Shown here: in pieces, positions 1 to 9,277 of the stretch
Position numbering within the stretch: the stretch's first letter is position 1
How the letters are laid out: each line of letters starts with the position of its first letter
NCBI RefSeq assembly: GCF_010685995.1
Contig: NZ_JAAGWK010000004.1
Coordinates: forward strand, 1 to 44,070
Direction: 5' to 3'
Source of the DNA: Goekera deserti
GTDB taxonomy: Bacteria > Actinomycetota > Actinomycetes > Mycobacteriales > Geodermatophilaceae
Length of the DNA stretch: 44,070 nucleotides
Position numbers and translations under genes: made by a program
Notes under the pieces: model-generated
Databases searched by the model: none
What the model saw: the letters and a program-made list of their open reading frames with translations, nothing else
What the model was told of the DNA's origin: nothing

Positions 1-904
1 CGGGGGCCAGGGAGCGGACGCCGGGGTGCTCGCGCAGCCGGTGGTCCAGGCCGTCGCGGACCATGCCCCAGGTCCAGCGCACCTGCTGGGCGCGGCGGCG
101 TTCGGTGAAGGCGCCGGAGGCGCGCAGCCGGTCGGTGTGCGCGGTCAGCTGGGCCCACACCTCGTCGAGGCCGTCGCCGGACAGCCCGGCACAGGTGAGC
201 ACCGGCACCTGCCAGTCCTCGCCCGCGCCGCGCAGCATGCGGATGGCGCCGGCGAGCTCGCGCGCGGCACGGCGGGCGTCGTCGGCTCCGGGGCCGTCGG
301 CCTTGTTGACCGCGATCACGTCGGCGATCTCCAGGATGCCGCGCTTGATGCCCTGCAGCTGGTCACCGGTGCGGGCCAGGGTGAGGAACAGGAACGAGTC
401 GACCATGTCGGCGACCGCGATCTCCGACTGCCCGACGCCGACGGTCTCCACCAGCACCACGTCGTGGCCGGCCGCCTCCACGACGACCATCGACTCCCGC
501 GTGGCCTGCGCGACCCCGCCGAGCGTGCCGGCGGTCGGCGAGGGCCGGATGAAGGCGTTCGGGTCGACCGACAGCCGGGCCATCCGGGTCTTGTCACCCA
601 GGATCGACCCACCGGAGCGCGCCGACGACGGGTCGACGGCGAGCACCGCGACGCGTCGTCCGGCGGCGGTGAGGGTGCTGCCGAGGGAGTCGATGAAGGT
701 CGACTTCCCGACGCCGGGCACCCCGCTGATGCCCACCCGCTGGGCGCCACCCGCGTGCGGCAGCAGCTCCACCAGCAGCTCCTGGGCCTGCTCGCGGTGG
801 TCGGCCCGGCGGCTCTCCACCAGCGTGATGGAGCGCGCCACCGACCGCCGGTCCCCGGCGAGCACACCCGCCGCCAGCGCCCCGACGTCCACCGCGCGGC
901 TCAC
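1..904 (-). CDS. meaB: MeaB-type GTPase chaperone of methylmalonyl-CoA mutase (partial, runs off the left edge)
   Basis: G3E-family P-loop GTPase that guards cobalamin loading and protection of methylmalonyl-CoA mutase in the cytoplasm. Translating the minus strand from the GTG at 904 gives VSRAVDVGALAAGVLAGD, then a helical N-terminus and the Walker A motif GVPGVGKST at about residues 61-69. AVDPSS, a VETVGVGQSE switch region and the guanine-specificity motif VNKAD follow. The frame is open to base 1, so the C-terminal dimerisation arm is missing from the window. About 300 residues are present of the usual 320-340. It lies 73 bases downstream of mutB in the same direction, the usual position for meaB. 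A palindromic element (918-945) fills that gap. The start is set by the GTG; the ATG just upstream is out of frame and stops at once. Confidence 0.95.
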   Translation of the reverse strand, partial: MSRAVDVGALAAGVLAGDRRSVARSITLVESRRADHREQAQELLVELLPHAGGAQRVGISGVPGVGKSTFIDSLGSTLTAAGRRVAVLAVDPSSARSGGSILGDKTRMARLSVDPNAFIRPSPTAGTLGGVAQATRESMVVVEAAGHDVVLVETVGVGQSEIAVADMVDSFLFLTLARTGDQLQGIKRGILEIADVIAVNKADGPGADDARRAARELAGAIRMLRGAGEDWQVPVLTCAGLSGDGLDEVWAQLTAHTDRLRASGAFTERRRAQQVRWTWGMVRDGLDHRLREHPGVRSLAP

Positions 905-917
905 CGCGTCATCCCCA

Positions 918-960
918 CCCCGCCGAGATGGCCATCATGGCGGGGGGTTCGTGTCGGTTC
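918..960. repeat. Palindromic dispersed element, copy 1 (GATGGCC family)
   Basis: Bases 918-945 form a near-perfect 28-base palindrome: CCCCGCC, then GATGGCCATC at the centre, then GGCGGGG, with only the two bases beside each outer arm unpaired. The similarity to the copy at 3203-3258 continues past the palindrome into CGTG-CGGT-CTGGTG. It fills the mutB-meaB spacer and could act as a processing or attenuation hairpin. Confidence 0.7.
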
Positions 961-977
961 TGGTGGGGTCGAACCGG

Positions 978-3188
978 TCACGGGTGGCCGAGGCGGGTGG
1001 ACAGGGTGCGCAGCAGGTCCTGCGCGGCCTCGGCGATGACCGTGCCGGGCGGGAAGATCGCCGCGGCACCGGCGGCCCGCAGCTCGTCGAAGTCACCCGG
1101 GGGGATGACCCCGCCGACCACGATCAGCACGTCCTCGGCACCGAGCCCGGCCAGCGCGTCGCGCAGCGCCGGCACCAGCGTGAGGTGCCCGGCGGCCAGC
1201 GACGAGACGCCGACGACGTGCACGTCGGCCTCCACTGCCTGCCGCGCCACCTCGTCCGGGGTCTGGAACAGCGGGCCCACGTCGACGTCGAAACCGAGGT
1301 CGGCGAAGGCGGTGGCGATCACCTTCTGGCCGCGGTCGTGCCCGTCCTGGCCCATCTTGGCCACCAGGATGCGCGGGCGGCGCCCCTCGGCCTCGGCGAA
1401 CTGCTCGGCCAGCCGGCGGGTCTCCTCCACGGCTGCCGAACCCCCTGCCTCGTCGCGGTACACCCCGGAGATGGTGCGCACCTGACCGGCGTGCCGGCCG
1501 TAGACCGCCTCCAGCGCGTCGGAGATCTCCCCGACGGTCGCCTTCGCCCGCGCGGCGTCCACCGCCAGCGCGAGCAGGTTGGAGTCCAGCCCGCCTGAGC
1601 GGCGGCCCTCGGCGGCCGCCCGGGCGGCGTCGGTCAGCTTGCCCAGCGCGTGCTGCACGTCGGCGGAAGAGCGGGAGGCGCGCAGCTCGGCGAGCTTGGC
1701 CTTCTGCTGGGCCAGCACGTCGGCGTTGTCCACCTTGAGGACGTCGATCGCCTCGTCGGCGTCCACCCGGTACTTGTTCACCCCGATCACCGGCTGCCGG
1801 CCGGAGTCGATGCGGGCCTGGGTGCGGGCGGCGGCCTCCTCGATGCGCAGCTTGGGGATGCCGTCGTCGATGGCCCGGGCCATGCCGCCGTGCGCGGCGA
1901 CCTCCTCGATGTGCGCCCAGGCCCGCCGCGCCAGGTCGTAGGTCAGCTTCTCCACGTACGCCGACCCGCCCCACGGGTCGATGACCCGCGTCGTCCCGGA
2001 CTCGTGCTGCAGCAGCAGCTGGGTGTTCCGGGCGATCCGGGCGGAGAAGTCGGTGGGCAGCGCCAGCGCCTCGTCCAGGGCGTTGGTGTGCAGCGACTGC
2101 GTGTGGCCCTGGGTGGCGGCCATCGCCTCCAGGCAGGTGCGCACCACGTTGTTGTAGACGTCCTGCGCGGTCAGCGACCAGCCGGAGGTCTGCGAGTGCG
2201 TGCGCAGCGACATCGCCTTCTGGCTGGTGGCCCCGGCGTCCCGGACGAGCCGGGCCCACAGCAGCCGCCCGGCGCGCATCTTGGCGACCTCCATGAAGAA
2301 GTTCATCCCGATCGCCCAGAAGAAGCTCAGCCGCGGGGCGAACACGTCGATGTCCAGGCCCGCCGCCTGACCGGCCCGCAGGTACTCCACGCCGTCGGCG
2401 AGGGTGTAGGCGAGCTCCAGGTCGGCCGTCGCCCCGGCCTCCTGGATGTGGTACCCGGAGATGGAGATCGAGTTGTACCGGGGCATCTTCTGCGACGTGT
2501 ACGCGAAGATGTCGCTGATCACCTGCATCGAGGGCCCGGGCGGGTAGATGTAGGTGTTGCGGACCATGAACTCCTTGAGGATGTCGTTCTGGATGGTCCC
2601 GCTCAGCTGCTCGGGCGGCACCCCCTGCTCCTCGGCCGCCACGATGTAGAGCGCCAGCACCGGCAGCACGGCGCCGTTCATGGTCATCGAGACGCTCATC
2701 CGGTCCAGCGGGATGCCGTCGAACAGCTGCCGCATGTCCAGGATGGAGTCGATCGCCACCCCGGCCATGCCGACGTCGCCGGGCACCCGGGGGTGGTCGG
2801 AGTCGTAGCCACGGTGGGTGGGCAGGTCGAAGGCCACCGACAGGCCCTTCTGCCCGGCCGCCAGGTTGCGCCGGTAGAACGCGTTGGACGCCGCCGCGGT
2901 GGAGAAGCCCGCGTACTGGCGCACCGTCCAGGGCTGGGTGGTGTACATCGTCGGGTAGGGACCGCGCAGGTACGGGGCGATGCCCGGGTAGGTGCCCAGG
3001 AAGTCGACGTCGGCGAGGTCGGCGGGGGTGTACAGCGGCGGGACGGTGATGCCCTCCGGGGTCTCCCAGCCGGCCTCGGCGACGCTGCGGCCGCCGGCCT
3101 CCTCGAAGGCCTTCGCCCAGTCGGCCGCCGAGGCGCCGGGTGACGGCGTCCCCAGCTCGACGTCGCCGAAGTCGGGGATCCCGCTCAT
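978..3188 (-). CDS. mutB: Methylmalonyl-CoA mutase, large (catalytic, B12-binding) subunit
   Basis: Adenosylcobalamin enzyme that interconverts (R)-methylmalonyl-CoA and succinyl-CoA, linking propionate, odd-chain fatty acid and branched amino acid breakdown to the TCA cycle. The 736 residues match the usual length of about 730. The TIM-barrel part carries [18 protein letters not shown] (about 81-98, with the active-site Tyr at 82), GYHIQEAG (about 245-252, catalytic His) and [12 protein letters not shown]. The C-terminal 130 residues form the cobalamin domain with the DGHDRG base-off motif at about 615-620, so this is the catalytic subunit. Its ATG overlaps the mutA stop by four bases (ATGA at 3185-3188), indicating translational coupling for the heterodimer. 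No defects are seen. Confidence 0.98.
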   Translation of the reverse strand: MSGIPDFGDVELGTPSPGASAADWAKAFEEAGGRSVAEAGWETPEGITVPPLYTPADLADVDFLGTYPGIAPYLRGPYPTMYTTQPWTVRQYAGFSTAAASNAFYRRNLAAGQKGLSVAFDLPTHRGYDSDHPRVPGDVGMAGVAIDSILDMRQLFDGIPLDRMSVSMTMNGAVLPVLALYIVAAEEQGVPPEQLSGTIQNDILKEFMVRNTYIYPPGPSMQVISDIFAYTSQKMPRYNSISISGYHIQEAGATADLELAYTLADGVEYLRAGQAAGLDIDVFAPRLSFFWAIGMNFFMEVAKMRAGRLLWARLVRDAGATSQKAMSLRTHSQTSGWSLTAQDVYNNVVRTCLEAMAATQGHTQSLHTNALDEALALPTDFSARIARNTQLLLQHESGTTRVIDPWGGSAYVEKLTYDLARRAWAHIEEVAAHGGMARAIDDGIPKLRIEEAAARTQARIDSGRQPVIGVNKYRVDADEAIDVLKVDNADVLAQQKAKLAELRASRSSADVQHALGKLTDAARAAAEGRRSGGLDSNLLALAVDAARAKATVGEISDALEAVYGRHAGQVRTISGVYRDEAGGSAAVEETRRLAEQFAEAEGRRPRILVAKMGQDGHDRGQKVIATAFADLGFDVDVGPLFQTPDEVARQAVEADVHVVGVSSLAAGHLTLVPALRDALAGLGAEDVLIVVGGVIPPGDFDELRAAGAAAIFPPGTVIAEAAQDLLRTLSTRLGHP

Positions 3189-5122
3189 GCCTGCACTCCC
3201 TGTCCCACCACGCCGAGATGGCCGTCACGGCGGGCTGCCCGTGCCGGTCCTGGTGCCCCCAGGAGGTGGTCCAGCGTCGCGCCGAGGACGGCGACGGCGT
3301 CGCAGCCGGCGTGCACGTAGCCGTCGGCGCCCTCGATGCCCAGCGACGGCTTCCCGGCCACCAGCACGCGGGTCGCGCCGGCCTCGCGCAGCGCGGCGAC
3401 CAGCGCCGGGGCGGCGTCCGGGTACTCCTTGTCCGAGCCGCACAGCACCGCCACCGTCGTCGACGCCGCGGCGAGGCCGCTCGCGCCGTCGGCGGTGGGG
3501 GTGTCCAGGCCGCCGGCCTGGAACAGGTTGGCCGCGAACGACGCCCGCGCGGTGTGCCGGGCGACCGGGCCGATCGTGGCCAGGTACACCGCCGGACGGC
3601 GCTCGGCGGCGTCGGCGCGGTCGCGGAGCTCCTCGAAGGCACCGGCGGCGCGCACCCGCGGCAGCCCACCCGGCCCGGCGGGGCGCACCTCGGCGGCCGG
3701 ACGGCGCTCGGGCAGCGTCTCGGCCGGGTTCGGGAACTCGCTGACCCCGGTGACCGGGTCGGTGCGGTGCGCGAGCCGCTCGGCGCGGACGCTCCAGGCT
3801 GCGGCGATGCGCTCGCCGACCAGCCCGGACGCCAGCGCGGCCTGGATGCCGCCGGCCCGCTCGATCTCGGTGAACCAGGCCCAGGCCGCCCCGGCGAGGG
3901 AGTCGGTGAGCGACTCGACGTACCAGGAACCGCCGGCCGGGTCGAGCACGCGCGCGAGGTGACCCTCCTCCACGAGCAGGGTCTGCGTGTTGCGGGCGAT
4001 CCGGCGGGCGAAGGCGTCCGGCAGGCCGAGTGCGGCGTCGAAGGGCTGCACGGTGACCGCGTCGGCCCCGCCCACGCCCGCGGCGAAGCACGCCAGCGTG
4101 GTGCGCAGCATGTTGACCCACGGGTCGCGCCTGGTGGTCATCACCGAGGAGGTGACGGCGTGCTGGCGCATGGCCCGCGCCTCGGGGGAGGCCCCGCTGA
4201 CCTCACCGACCCTGTCCCACAGCCGGCGGGCGGCGCGCAGCGCGGCGATGGTGGTGAACTGGTCGGCGGTGGCGGCCAGCCGGAACTCCAGCTGCCCGAA
4301 CGCCTGGTCGGTGTCCAGTCCGCCCGCGGTGAGCGCCCGCAGGTAGGCGACACCCGACGCCACGGCGCAACCCAGCTCCTCGACCACCCCGGCCCCGGCG
4401 TCGTGGAACACCGTGCCGTCGACGACGACCGCCCGCAGGCCGGCGGCCTCGGCCCGGCGGGCCAGGTCGGCCAGCCCGGTCAGGTCCTGCGGCGTCCCGG
4501 AGGTGGCCTGGTCCCCGATCGGGTCCAGGCCCAGCGAGCCGCCGGGCGCGAGGTCGGTGCGGCCGTGGACCAGAGCGAGGAACGCCTCGGCGGCGGCCGT
4601 GCCGCCCTGCACGGTGACCGGCGCCAGGTCGAGGTACACGTCGGCGAGCACGCGGGGCAGCGCCTCGACCGGCACGGCGCCCTCCCCCAGCACCAGCCAC
4701 AGCGAGGTGACGCCGTTCTCCAGGTCGGCCATGACGGCGTCCCGGGTGAGCTGCGGGTCGGGGTCGGCGTGCCGCTGCCGCACGTCCCAGGTGCCCGGCG
4801 CGATCGCCGAGCCGGTGACCGGCCGGCCGCCGCGCACGAACGGTGGCGAGCCGGGCACGCCCACGGCGGTCGGCAGGTCGCCGGCGTCCTCGGCGGTGTA
4901 GAGCGGGGCGACGTCGACCCCGGTGGCGACCGGGACGCGCAGCGCGTCCTCGACCGGGTCGGGCAGCTCGGTGCGGCCGGCCTTGCGCAGCACCCCGGCG
5001 GCGAGCTCGCGCCACTGGTCCCGGGTGGCCTGCGGGAACCCGGTGGCCAGCCCGAGCTCCGCGGGTGCGTCCGGCTCGGGCGGCAGCCCGGCGTCGGGCG
5101 GCTCGGGTTCGGGGTGGCTCAT
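3185..5122 (-). CDS. mutA: Methylmalonyl-CoA mutase, small (non-catalytic) subunit
   Basis: Partner subunit of the MutA-MutB heterodimer. The 645 residues match the actinobacterial MutA length. The mutase-like barrel contains [38 protein letters not shown] and [13 protein letters not shown]. The C-terminal Rossmann-like domain ([19 protein letters not shown]) lacks the DxHxxG cobalamin motif, as expected for the beta subunit. It is first in the mutA-mutB-meaB set and overlaps mutB by four bases. The last ~17 codons ([15 protein letters not shown]) lie in a dispersed palindromic element also seen at 918-960, so this tail looks added and not part of the family fold. The start is the first ATG after the upstream amidohydrolase; no clear Shine-Dalgarno sequence is visible. 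Confidence 0.97.
   Translation of the reverse strand: MSHPEPEPPDAGLPPEPDAPAELGLATGFPQATRDQWRELAAGVLRKAGRTELPDPVEDALRVPVATGVDVAPLYTAEDAGDLPTAVGVPGSPPFVRGGRPVTGSAIAPGTWDVRQRHADPDPQLTRDAVMADLENGVTSLWLVLGEGAVPVEALPRVLADVYLDLAPVTVQGGTAAAEAFLALVHGRTDLAPGGSLGLDPIGDQATSGTPQDLTGLADLARRAEAAGLRAVVVDGTVFHDAGAGVVEELGCAVASGVAYLRALTAGGLDTDQAFGQLEFRLAATADQFTTIAALRAARRLWDRVGEVSGASPEARAMRQHAVTSSVMTTRRDPWVNMLRTTLACFAAGVGGADAVTVQPFDAALGLPDAFARRIARNTQTLLVEEGHLARVLDPAGGSWYVESLTDSLAGAAWAWFTEIERAGGIQAALASGLVGERIAAAWSVRAERLAHRTDPVTGVSEFPNPAETLPERRPAAEVRPAGPGGLPRVRAAGAFEELRDRADAAERRPAVYLATIGPVARHTARASFAANLFQAGGLDTPTADGASGLAAASTTVAVLCGSDKEYPDAAPALVAALREAGATRVLVAGKPSLGIEGADGYVHAGCDAVAVLGATLDHLLGAPGPARAARRDGHLGVVGQGVQA
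3203..3258. repeat. Palindromic dispersed element, copy 2, inside the mutA 3' end
   Basis: CGCCGAGATGGCC at 3211-3223 is identical to copy 1 (921-933), followed by TCA-GGCGGG and later CGTGCCGGTCCTGGTG. Roughly three quarters of about 55 bases match copy 1. On the minus strand it encodes the last residues of MutA ([14 protein letters not shown]). The two copies bracket mutB. Confidence 0.65.
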
Positions 5123-5226
5123 CGCGGGTCACCGGGCTCTCGTCAGGACGTCGTCGTCGCTGGCTGGTCGGGCAGATCGTCCACCGGGACCGCGCGGTAC
5201 GGAACCGGTCGGGGCAGTGTCCATCA

Positions 5227-6459
5227 TCACCCGGTGGACGGCGGGCCCTGCTCGGCGTCGGCCTCGAGCGCCGCCAGCGCGGTGCGGCCGAGCAGCCGGA
5301 CCCCGATGCCGATGGCCCGCTCGTCGACGTCGAAGGTGCCGCGGTGCAGGTCCAGCGGGGCGCCGCCGCCGTGCGTGCCCAGCCGCGCCAGGGCGATCGG
5401 CAGCGCCTCGGCGAACCAGCCGAAGTCCTCCCCGCCCATGCTCTGCGGCGACAGTTCCACGCCCTCACCGCCGACGACCTCGACCGCGCCGGCACGCAGC
5501 ATGGCCACGCAGCCGGGGTCGTTGACCACCGGCGGCACACCGCGCACGTACTCGACGTCCACCTGTGCGCCGGTGGCGGCGGCGACCCGGGCGACCAGCG
5601 AGCGCACCAGCTCCTCGGCCGAGGCCCACGACTCGTGGTCGAGCACGCGCAGCGTGCCGCGCAGCTGCCCCACCTGCGGGATCGCGTTCGCCGCCACGCC
5701 AGAGCTGACCGCGCCCCAGACCAGCGACAGGCCGGCCCGCGGGTCGACCTGCCGGCTGAGCAGGCCGGGCAGCTCGGTGATCAGCCGGCCCAGGGCGTCG
5801 ACCAGGTCGACGGTGAGCTGTGGCCGGGCGGTGTGCCCGCCGGGGCCGGTGAGCGTGAGGTCGATCCGGTCGCAGGCGGCGGTGATCGAGCCGGTGCGCA
5901 GGCCGACCCGGCCCACCGGCACCGATGGGTCGCAGTGCAGGGCGAAGGCCCGCGTCGCGCCGTCCAGCACGCCGGAGCGGAGCACCTCCAGGCCACCGCC
6001 GGGCACCTGCTCCTCGGCGGGCTGGAACACCACCCGCACGGTGCCGGGCAGCGACCCCAGCTCGGCCAGTGCCCGGGCCGCCCCCAGGACGACGGTGGTG
6101 TGCACGTCGTGCCCGCAGGCGTGGCACATGCCGTCGCGGACCGACGCGTAGGGCACGTCCTTGAGGTCGGCCAGCGGCAGGGCGTCGATGTCGGCGCGCA
6201 GGACGACGACCGGTGACCCCCGGCCCACGTCGCAGACCACCCCGGTGCCCCCGGGCAGGCGCTGCGGGGCCAGGCCGGCCGCGCGCAGCTGGTGCTCGAT
6301 GAACGCCGTGGTCTCGTGCTCGGCGAAGCCCAGCTCGGGGTGCGCGTGCAGGTGCCGGCGGACGGCGACCAGCTCGTCGGTGTGGGCCTCGGTCCAGGCG
6401 TCCAGTGCGCGGCCGGCGTCGCTCCTGCTCGTGGCGCCCGTCCGCTCGGTGGCCGTCAC
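5227..6459 (-). CDS. M20-family metallo-amidohydrolase/peptidase
   Basis: Zinc-dependent hydrolase of the M20D (hippurate hydrolase/IAA-amino acid hydrolase/AmiA-AmiB-like) group, which cuts N-acyl or peptide-like amide bonds; the substrate cannot be told from sequence. 410 residues. Seen: RRHLHAHPELGF near the N-terminus, LRADIDALP at about 88-95, MCHACGHDVHT at about 111-121 (metal Cys/His), FQPAEE at about 146-150, GGHTARP in the lid domain and QSMGGEDFGWF near the C-terminus. The frame is open further upstream, but the GTG at 6459 overlaps the stop of the preceding ligase gene (GTGA), so that start is chosen. From memory, M. tuberculosis has two such genes (amiA1/amiB1) beside deoD, consistent with punA lying 3 kb away here. 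Confidence 0.92.
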   Translation of the reverse strand: MTATERTGATSRSDAGRALDAWTEAHTDELVAVRRHLHAHPELGFAEHETTAFIEHQLRAAGLAPQRLPGGTGVVCDVGRGSPVVVLRADIDALPLADLKDVPYASVRDGMCHACGHDVHTTVVLGAARALAELGSLPGTVRVVFQPAEEQVPGGGLEVLRSGVLDGATRAFALHCDPSVPVGRVGLRTGSITAACDRIDLTLTGPGGHTARPQLTVDLVDALGRLITELPGLLSRQVDPRAGLSLVWGAVSSGVAANAIPQVGQLRGTLRVLDHESWASAEELVRSLVARVAAATGAQVDVEYVRGVPPVVNDPGCVAMLRAGAVEVVGGEGVELSPQSMGGEDFGWFAEALPIALARLGTHGGGAPLDLHRGTFDVDERAIGIGVRLLGRTALAALEADAEQGPPSTG

Positions 6460-7616
6460 GCCGACGCCGGGCGGGGTGCCGCCCCGGCGAGACCGTCGCG
6501 CAGCTCGGCGAGCAGGCTGTCGACGACGGGCTCCAGCAGGCCACCGTTCGCCTGCGCCACCGCACGCTGCCGCTGGTAGGAGGCGCCCGCGGCGAGCACC
6601 CGCTCCAGGTCGGCCAGCTCGGCCTCGCAGCCCAGCCGGCGCGCGGTCGGCGTGAGGTCCTCGGCGAGGTCGAGCAGGGCCTGGCGCACCGGGCGCACGG
6701 TGCCGCGGTCGTCGACGATGATCTCGGCGTCCAGGCCGTGCCGGGCGGCCCGCCACTTGTTCTCCCGCAGCACCCAGCTGGCCGGGGTGGGCAGGGTGTA
6801 GCCGCGGTTCAGCTCACGGTCGAACTGCTCGACCAGGCACTGGCTCATGGCGGCGACGACGCCGATCTCGTCGAGGGTGGGCAGCCCGTCGCAGATGCGC
6901 AGCTCGACGGTGCCGAAGTCCGGGTGCGGGCGGATGTCCCACCACACCTCCCGGACGCTCTCGATGGCGTGCGTGGAGATCAGCGTCTCCATGTAGGTCT
7001 CGAACCCGTCCCAGCCGGACAGCTGGTAGGGAAGCCCCGCGGTCGGCATGCCCTCGAAGACCTTCGAGCGGGCACTGGCCAGGCCGGTGTCGGCGCCCAC
7101 CCAGTACGGGCTGGACGCCGACAGCGCGAGGAAGTGCGGGATGTACTGGCTCAGCGCGTTGACCATCGGGATGGCCTTGTCCGGGGCCTGCACCCCGACG
7201 TGCACGTGGACGCCGAAGATCTGCAGCCGGCGGGCCAGCCACTGCATCTTCTCCACCAGCTCGAGGTAGCGCGGCTTGGGGCTGATCGCCTGCGTCTGCC
7301 AGTCGGTGATCGGGTGGGTGCCGGCGCACATCAGGCCCAGCCCGTGCTGGTCGGCGACGTCGACGACCTCGGCCAGCGTGCCGGCCAGGTCGGCCTTCGC
7401 CTCCCCCACCGTGGTGCAGACGCCGGTGATGATCTCGATGGTCGACTGCAGCAGCTCGTGCTTGGCCTTGGGGTGCTCCTCGGCGCCGTCGGGCCGCAGC
7501 TGCTCGAGGATCTCGGTGGCGCCGGAGGTGAGCTGGCGGGTGTCGCGGTCGATGAGCTGCAGCTCCCACTCCACGCCCAGGCTGGACCGCTCGGAGCTGC
7601 TGAAGGGGATCTGCAC
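6456..7616 (-). CDS. YbdK-family glutamate-cysteine ligase (carboxylate-amine ligase, GCS2)
   Basis: ATP-grasp-like ligase of the glutamate-cysteine ligase type 2 family, which forms gamma-glutamyl amides. In actinobacteria relatives serve ergothioneine (EgtA) or have an undefined carboxylate-amine role, so the exact product is uncertain. 386 residues, near the usual 370-390. Seen: SLGVEWELQLIDRDT at the N-terminus, the HVHVGVQAPDKAI region at mid-protein, and WWDIRPHPDFGTVELRICDG with its acidic metal ligands. The GTG start at 7616 lies six bases after a TAGACT -10 element, so the mRNA is probably leaderless. It overlaps the M20 amidohydrolase by four bases and likely forms a two-gene operon with it. 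Confidence 0.92.
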   Translation of the reverse strand: MQIPFSSSERSSLGVEWELQLIDRDTRQLTSGATEILEQLRPDGAEEHPKAKHELLQSTIEIITGVCTTVGEAKADLAGTLAEVVDVADQHGLGLMCAGTHPITDWQTQAISPKPRYLELVEKMQWLARRLQIFGVHVHVGVQAPDKAIPMVNALSQYIPHFLALSASSPYWVGADTGLASARSKVFEGMPTAGLPYQLSGWDGFETYMETLISTHAIESVREVWWDIRPHPDFGTVELRICDGLPTLDEIGVVAAMSQCLVEQFDRELNRGYTLPTPASWVLRENKWRAARHGLDAEIIVDDRGTVRPVRQALLDLAEDLTPTARRLGCEAELADLERVLAAGASYQRQRAVAQANGGLLEPVVDSLLAELRDGLAGAAPRPASA

Positions 7617-7622
7617 CCCGCG

Positions 7623-7628
7623 AGTCTA
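7623..7628 (-). promoter_or_regulatory. -10 element (TAGACT) of the ligase/amidohydrolase operon, leaderless type
   Basis: TAGACT on the minus strand ends six bases before the GTG at 7616, placing the expected transcript start at or next to the start codon. Confidence 0.6.
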
Positions 7629-7713
7629 GGGACGGTCCGCTGGTCCGGCACACGATCGGGTGAGCTGCGTCCACAGGCCCGCTCTGCGCCCCGGTACCGG
7701 CGCCGGATCTCCG

Positions 7714-7719
7714 TACCCT
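7714..7719 (+). promoter_or_regulatory. Possible -10 element (TACCCT) of the DUF6318 lipoprotein gene
   Basis: TACCCT lies 39 bases before the ATG at 7759, and GGGAGG sits seven bases before that ATG, so this gene appears to have a leader with a Shine-Dalgarno sequence, unlike many neighbours. No convincing -35 is seen. Confidence 0.4.
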
Positions 7720-7758
7720 GACCCGACGGTCCAGGCGGGGACGACGGGAGGCGGGGTC

Positions 7759-8337
7759 ATGCGGCGGCACGACCGACTGACGACGACGGTGCTCGGCTGT
7801 GTGCTGCTCGCCGGGTGCTCGTCGGCCGAGCCGGCCAGCGAGAGCCTGCCCGCCACCACCGCGACGACGACCGCGGCGCCGACCCTGCCCCCGCTGGGGC
7901 CGGCGGACTTCCCGGTCCCGGTCGAGGCGAGGCAGCAGACGGCGGAGGGCGCGGCGGCGTTCGCCGAGTACTACGTGGACCTGATCAGCTACACGACGCG
8001 CACGTTGGACAGTTCCGGGATCCGGCAGTTGAGCCGGGATTGCGAGGACTGCGAGCAGGTGGCCGACGGCGCGGACACTGCCCGCGCGCAGGGCCTGCGC
8101 TTTCTCGGAGGCGAGCTCACCATCACGTCAGCCGGCGCGCCGTACATGGGAGCGGGCACGAGCGAAGTCGCTTTCCTGGTCGAGCAAGCGCCTCTGCAGG
8201 TCGTGGATGCGTCGGGCGCCACAGTGCCCAGTCGGAGTTCCGACGCCTACGGGCTCAACGGCGGTGTGGCGCTCAACTGGGCCCCCGAGTCGACCTGCTG
8301 GGTCGTGACCGTGCTGACGATCGACCGCGACGAGTGA
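7759..8337 (+). CDS. DUF6318-family lipoprotein
   Basis: Predicted surface lipoprotein of 192 residues. The signal is MRRHDRLTTTVLGCVLLAGC with lipobox LLAGC (lipidated Cys at about 20), then a Thr/Pro/Ala-rich tether (about 25-45). The rest matches the actinobacterial DUF6318 pattern: EGAAAFAEYYVDLISYTTRT, then SRDCEDCEQVADG with its paired Cys. The function of the family is not known. The frame is open upstream, but ATG 7759 is preceded by GGGAGG at good spacing and starts exactly at the signal peptide. Its stop overlaps the next start (GTGA, 8334-8337), so the two are co-translated. Codon use from about 8000 is less GC-biased than in the neighbours. Confidence 0.85.
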   Translation: MRRHDRLTTTVLGCVLLAGCSSAEPASESLPATTATTTAAPTLPPLGPADFPVPVEARQQTAEGAAAFAEYYVDLISYTTRTLDSSGIRQLSRDCEDCEQVADGADTARAQGLRFLGGELTITSAGAPYMGAGTSEVAFLVEQAPLQVVDASGATVPSRSSDAYGLNGGVALNWAPESTCWVVTVLTIDRDE

Positions 8338-9242
8338 TCCGGCGGACCATCGCGGTGCTCACCATGCTCCCGGCAGCGTGGGTGATCCAGCCGCCCGGCG
8401 GGGCCCTGGCATGCGGCGCTGGCGTGTGCGATCCGCTCGAGCCATCTGTAGCTGCTGATGACGGGGCGCTCGAGGCGCGAGCATTGAGCATCACAGGGGG
8501 AAGTGCTCAGGTGTCGAACGTCCTGGCGACGGTCGCTGCCAGGTACACGTACCGCTTGAGGACGCCGTGTCAGGTCTCCGACGGAGAGGTGGGCGCCTGC
8601 ATCCCAGGAGAGCAACTCTGCCCGGAGCAAGACGGCCGGGTGATCACTTACCGCATCGTGCAGGCGAAACCTCTGGTGCAGGCCGATGGCAGCCAGGTCG
8701 ATGAGCGATCGCCGCCCGATGGCGCCGCTCCCGGCACGCCCTATGCCACCTGGCGCACCGTATTCACCGGCTGCGTCGACATCACCGACCTCAACCCGGG
8801 CCCCACACCCGAGGAGGTGTTCCGCTACTTCCAGACGCTCCCGCTGCCCGAGCCGACCACCCGCCAGCAGCCACCGGGCAACGCGCTGGTCGGCCTGCCG
8901 GTGATCTTCTACACCGACACCCCGGCCACGGCCGAGTTCACCGTCGACATCCGCGGCTTCACCGTCGTCATCGACGCCGCGATCACGACCTACACCTGGA
9001 CCACCGGCGACGGCAGCACCCTCGTCACCACCACCCCCGGCGCCCCGTACCCGGACGAGACCGTCACGCACGACTACACCTCGGGCACCTACACCGCCGG
9101 GCTCACCACCACCTGGGGCGGCACGTACACCGTCGACGGCGGCGCGGTCACCGACGTCGCCGGCACCACCACCACCGACGGCCCACCGGTCACCTTCACC
9201 GTGCTGCAGGCCCGCCCCGTCCTCACCGACCCCACCGACTGA
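8334..9242 (+). CDS. Secreted PKD-like domain protein, unknown function
   Basis: 302 residues starting at the GTG that overlaps the DUF6318 stop. The N-terminal signal VIRRTIAVLTMLPAAWVIQPPGGALACG predicts export. A Cys-containing middle region (TPCQVSDGEVGACIPGEQLC) follows. The C-terminal third resembles a PKD beta-sandwich: TYTWTTGDGS, then THDYTSGTYTAGLTTTWGG. PKD folds usually mediate surface protein or polysaccharide contacts; no catalytic motif is seen. Translational coupling suggests that it works with the lipoprotein at the cell surface. Its 5' part (about 8340-8700) uses codons such as GTA, TTG and ACA that are rare in neighbouring genes. A hairpin follows the stop. Confidence 0.8.
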   Translation: MIRRTIAVLTMLPAAWVIQPPGGALACGAGVCDPLEPSVAADDGALEARALSITGGSAQVSNVLATVAARYTYRLRTPCQVSDGEVGACIPGEQLCPEQDGRVITYRIVQAKPLVQADGSQVDERSPPDGAAPGTPYATWRTVFTGCVDITDLNPGPTPEEVFRYFQTLPLPEPTTRQQPPGNALVGLPVIFYTDTPATAEFTVDIRGFTVVIDAAITTYTWTTGDGSTLVTTTPGAPYPDETVTHDYTSGTYTAGLTTTWGGTYTVDGGAVTDVAGTTTTDGPPVTFTVLQARPVLTDPTD

Positions 9243-9247
9243 CCACC

Positions 9248-9269
9248 GGACGTTTCCGCGGGAACGTCC
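9248..9269 (+). terminator. Terminator-like hairpin after the PKD-like gene
   Basis: GGACGTTTCC pairs with GGGAACGTCC (one G-T pair) five bases after the stop at 9242. There is no T-run, as is common in this GC range. Confidence 0.55.
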
Positions 9270-9277
9270 ACGACCAT

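Noticed and set aside
918-945. Plain intrinsic terminator of mutB
   Set aside because: No T-run follows, meaB continues immediately downstream, and a related sequence lies within mutA coding sequence, so a dispersed element fits better, although it may still form an RNA hairpin.
5123-5226. Cobalamin riboswitch upstream of mutA
   Set aside because: The 104-base gap is too short and shows no B12-box-like sequence or multi-stem fold; nothing else recognisable is in it.
3140-6151. A 1003-codon open frame on the plus strand
   Set aside because: It runs antisense across mutA and the amidohydrolase. High GC leaves few stop codons in opposite frames; its translation is Arg/Gly/His-rich with no domain, while the minus strand encodes clear enzymes.
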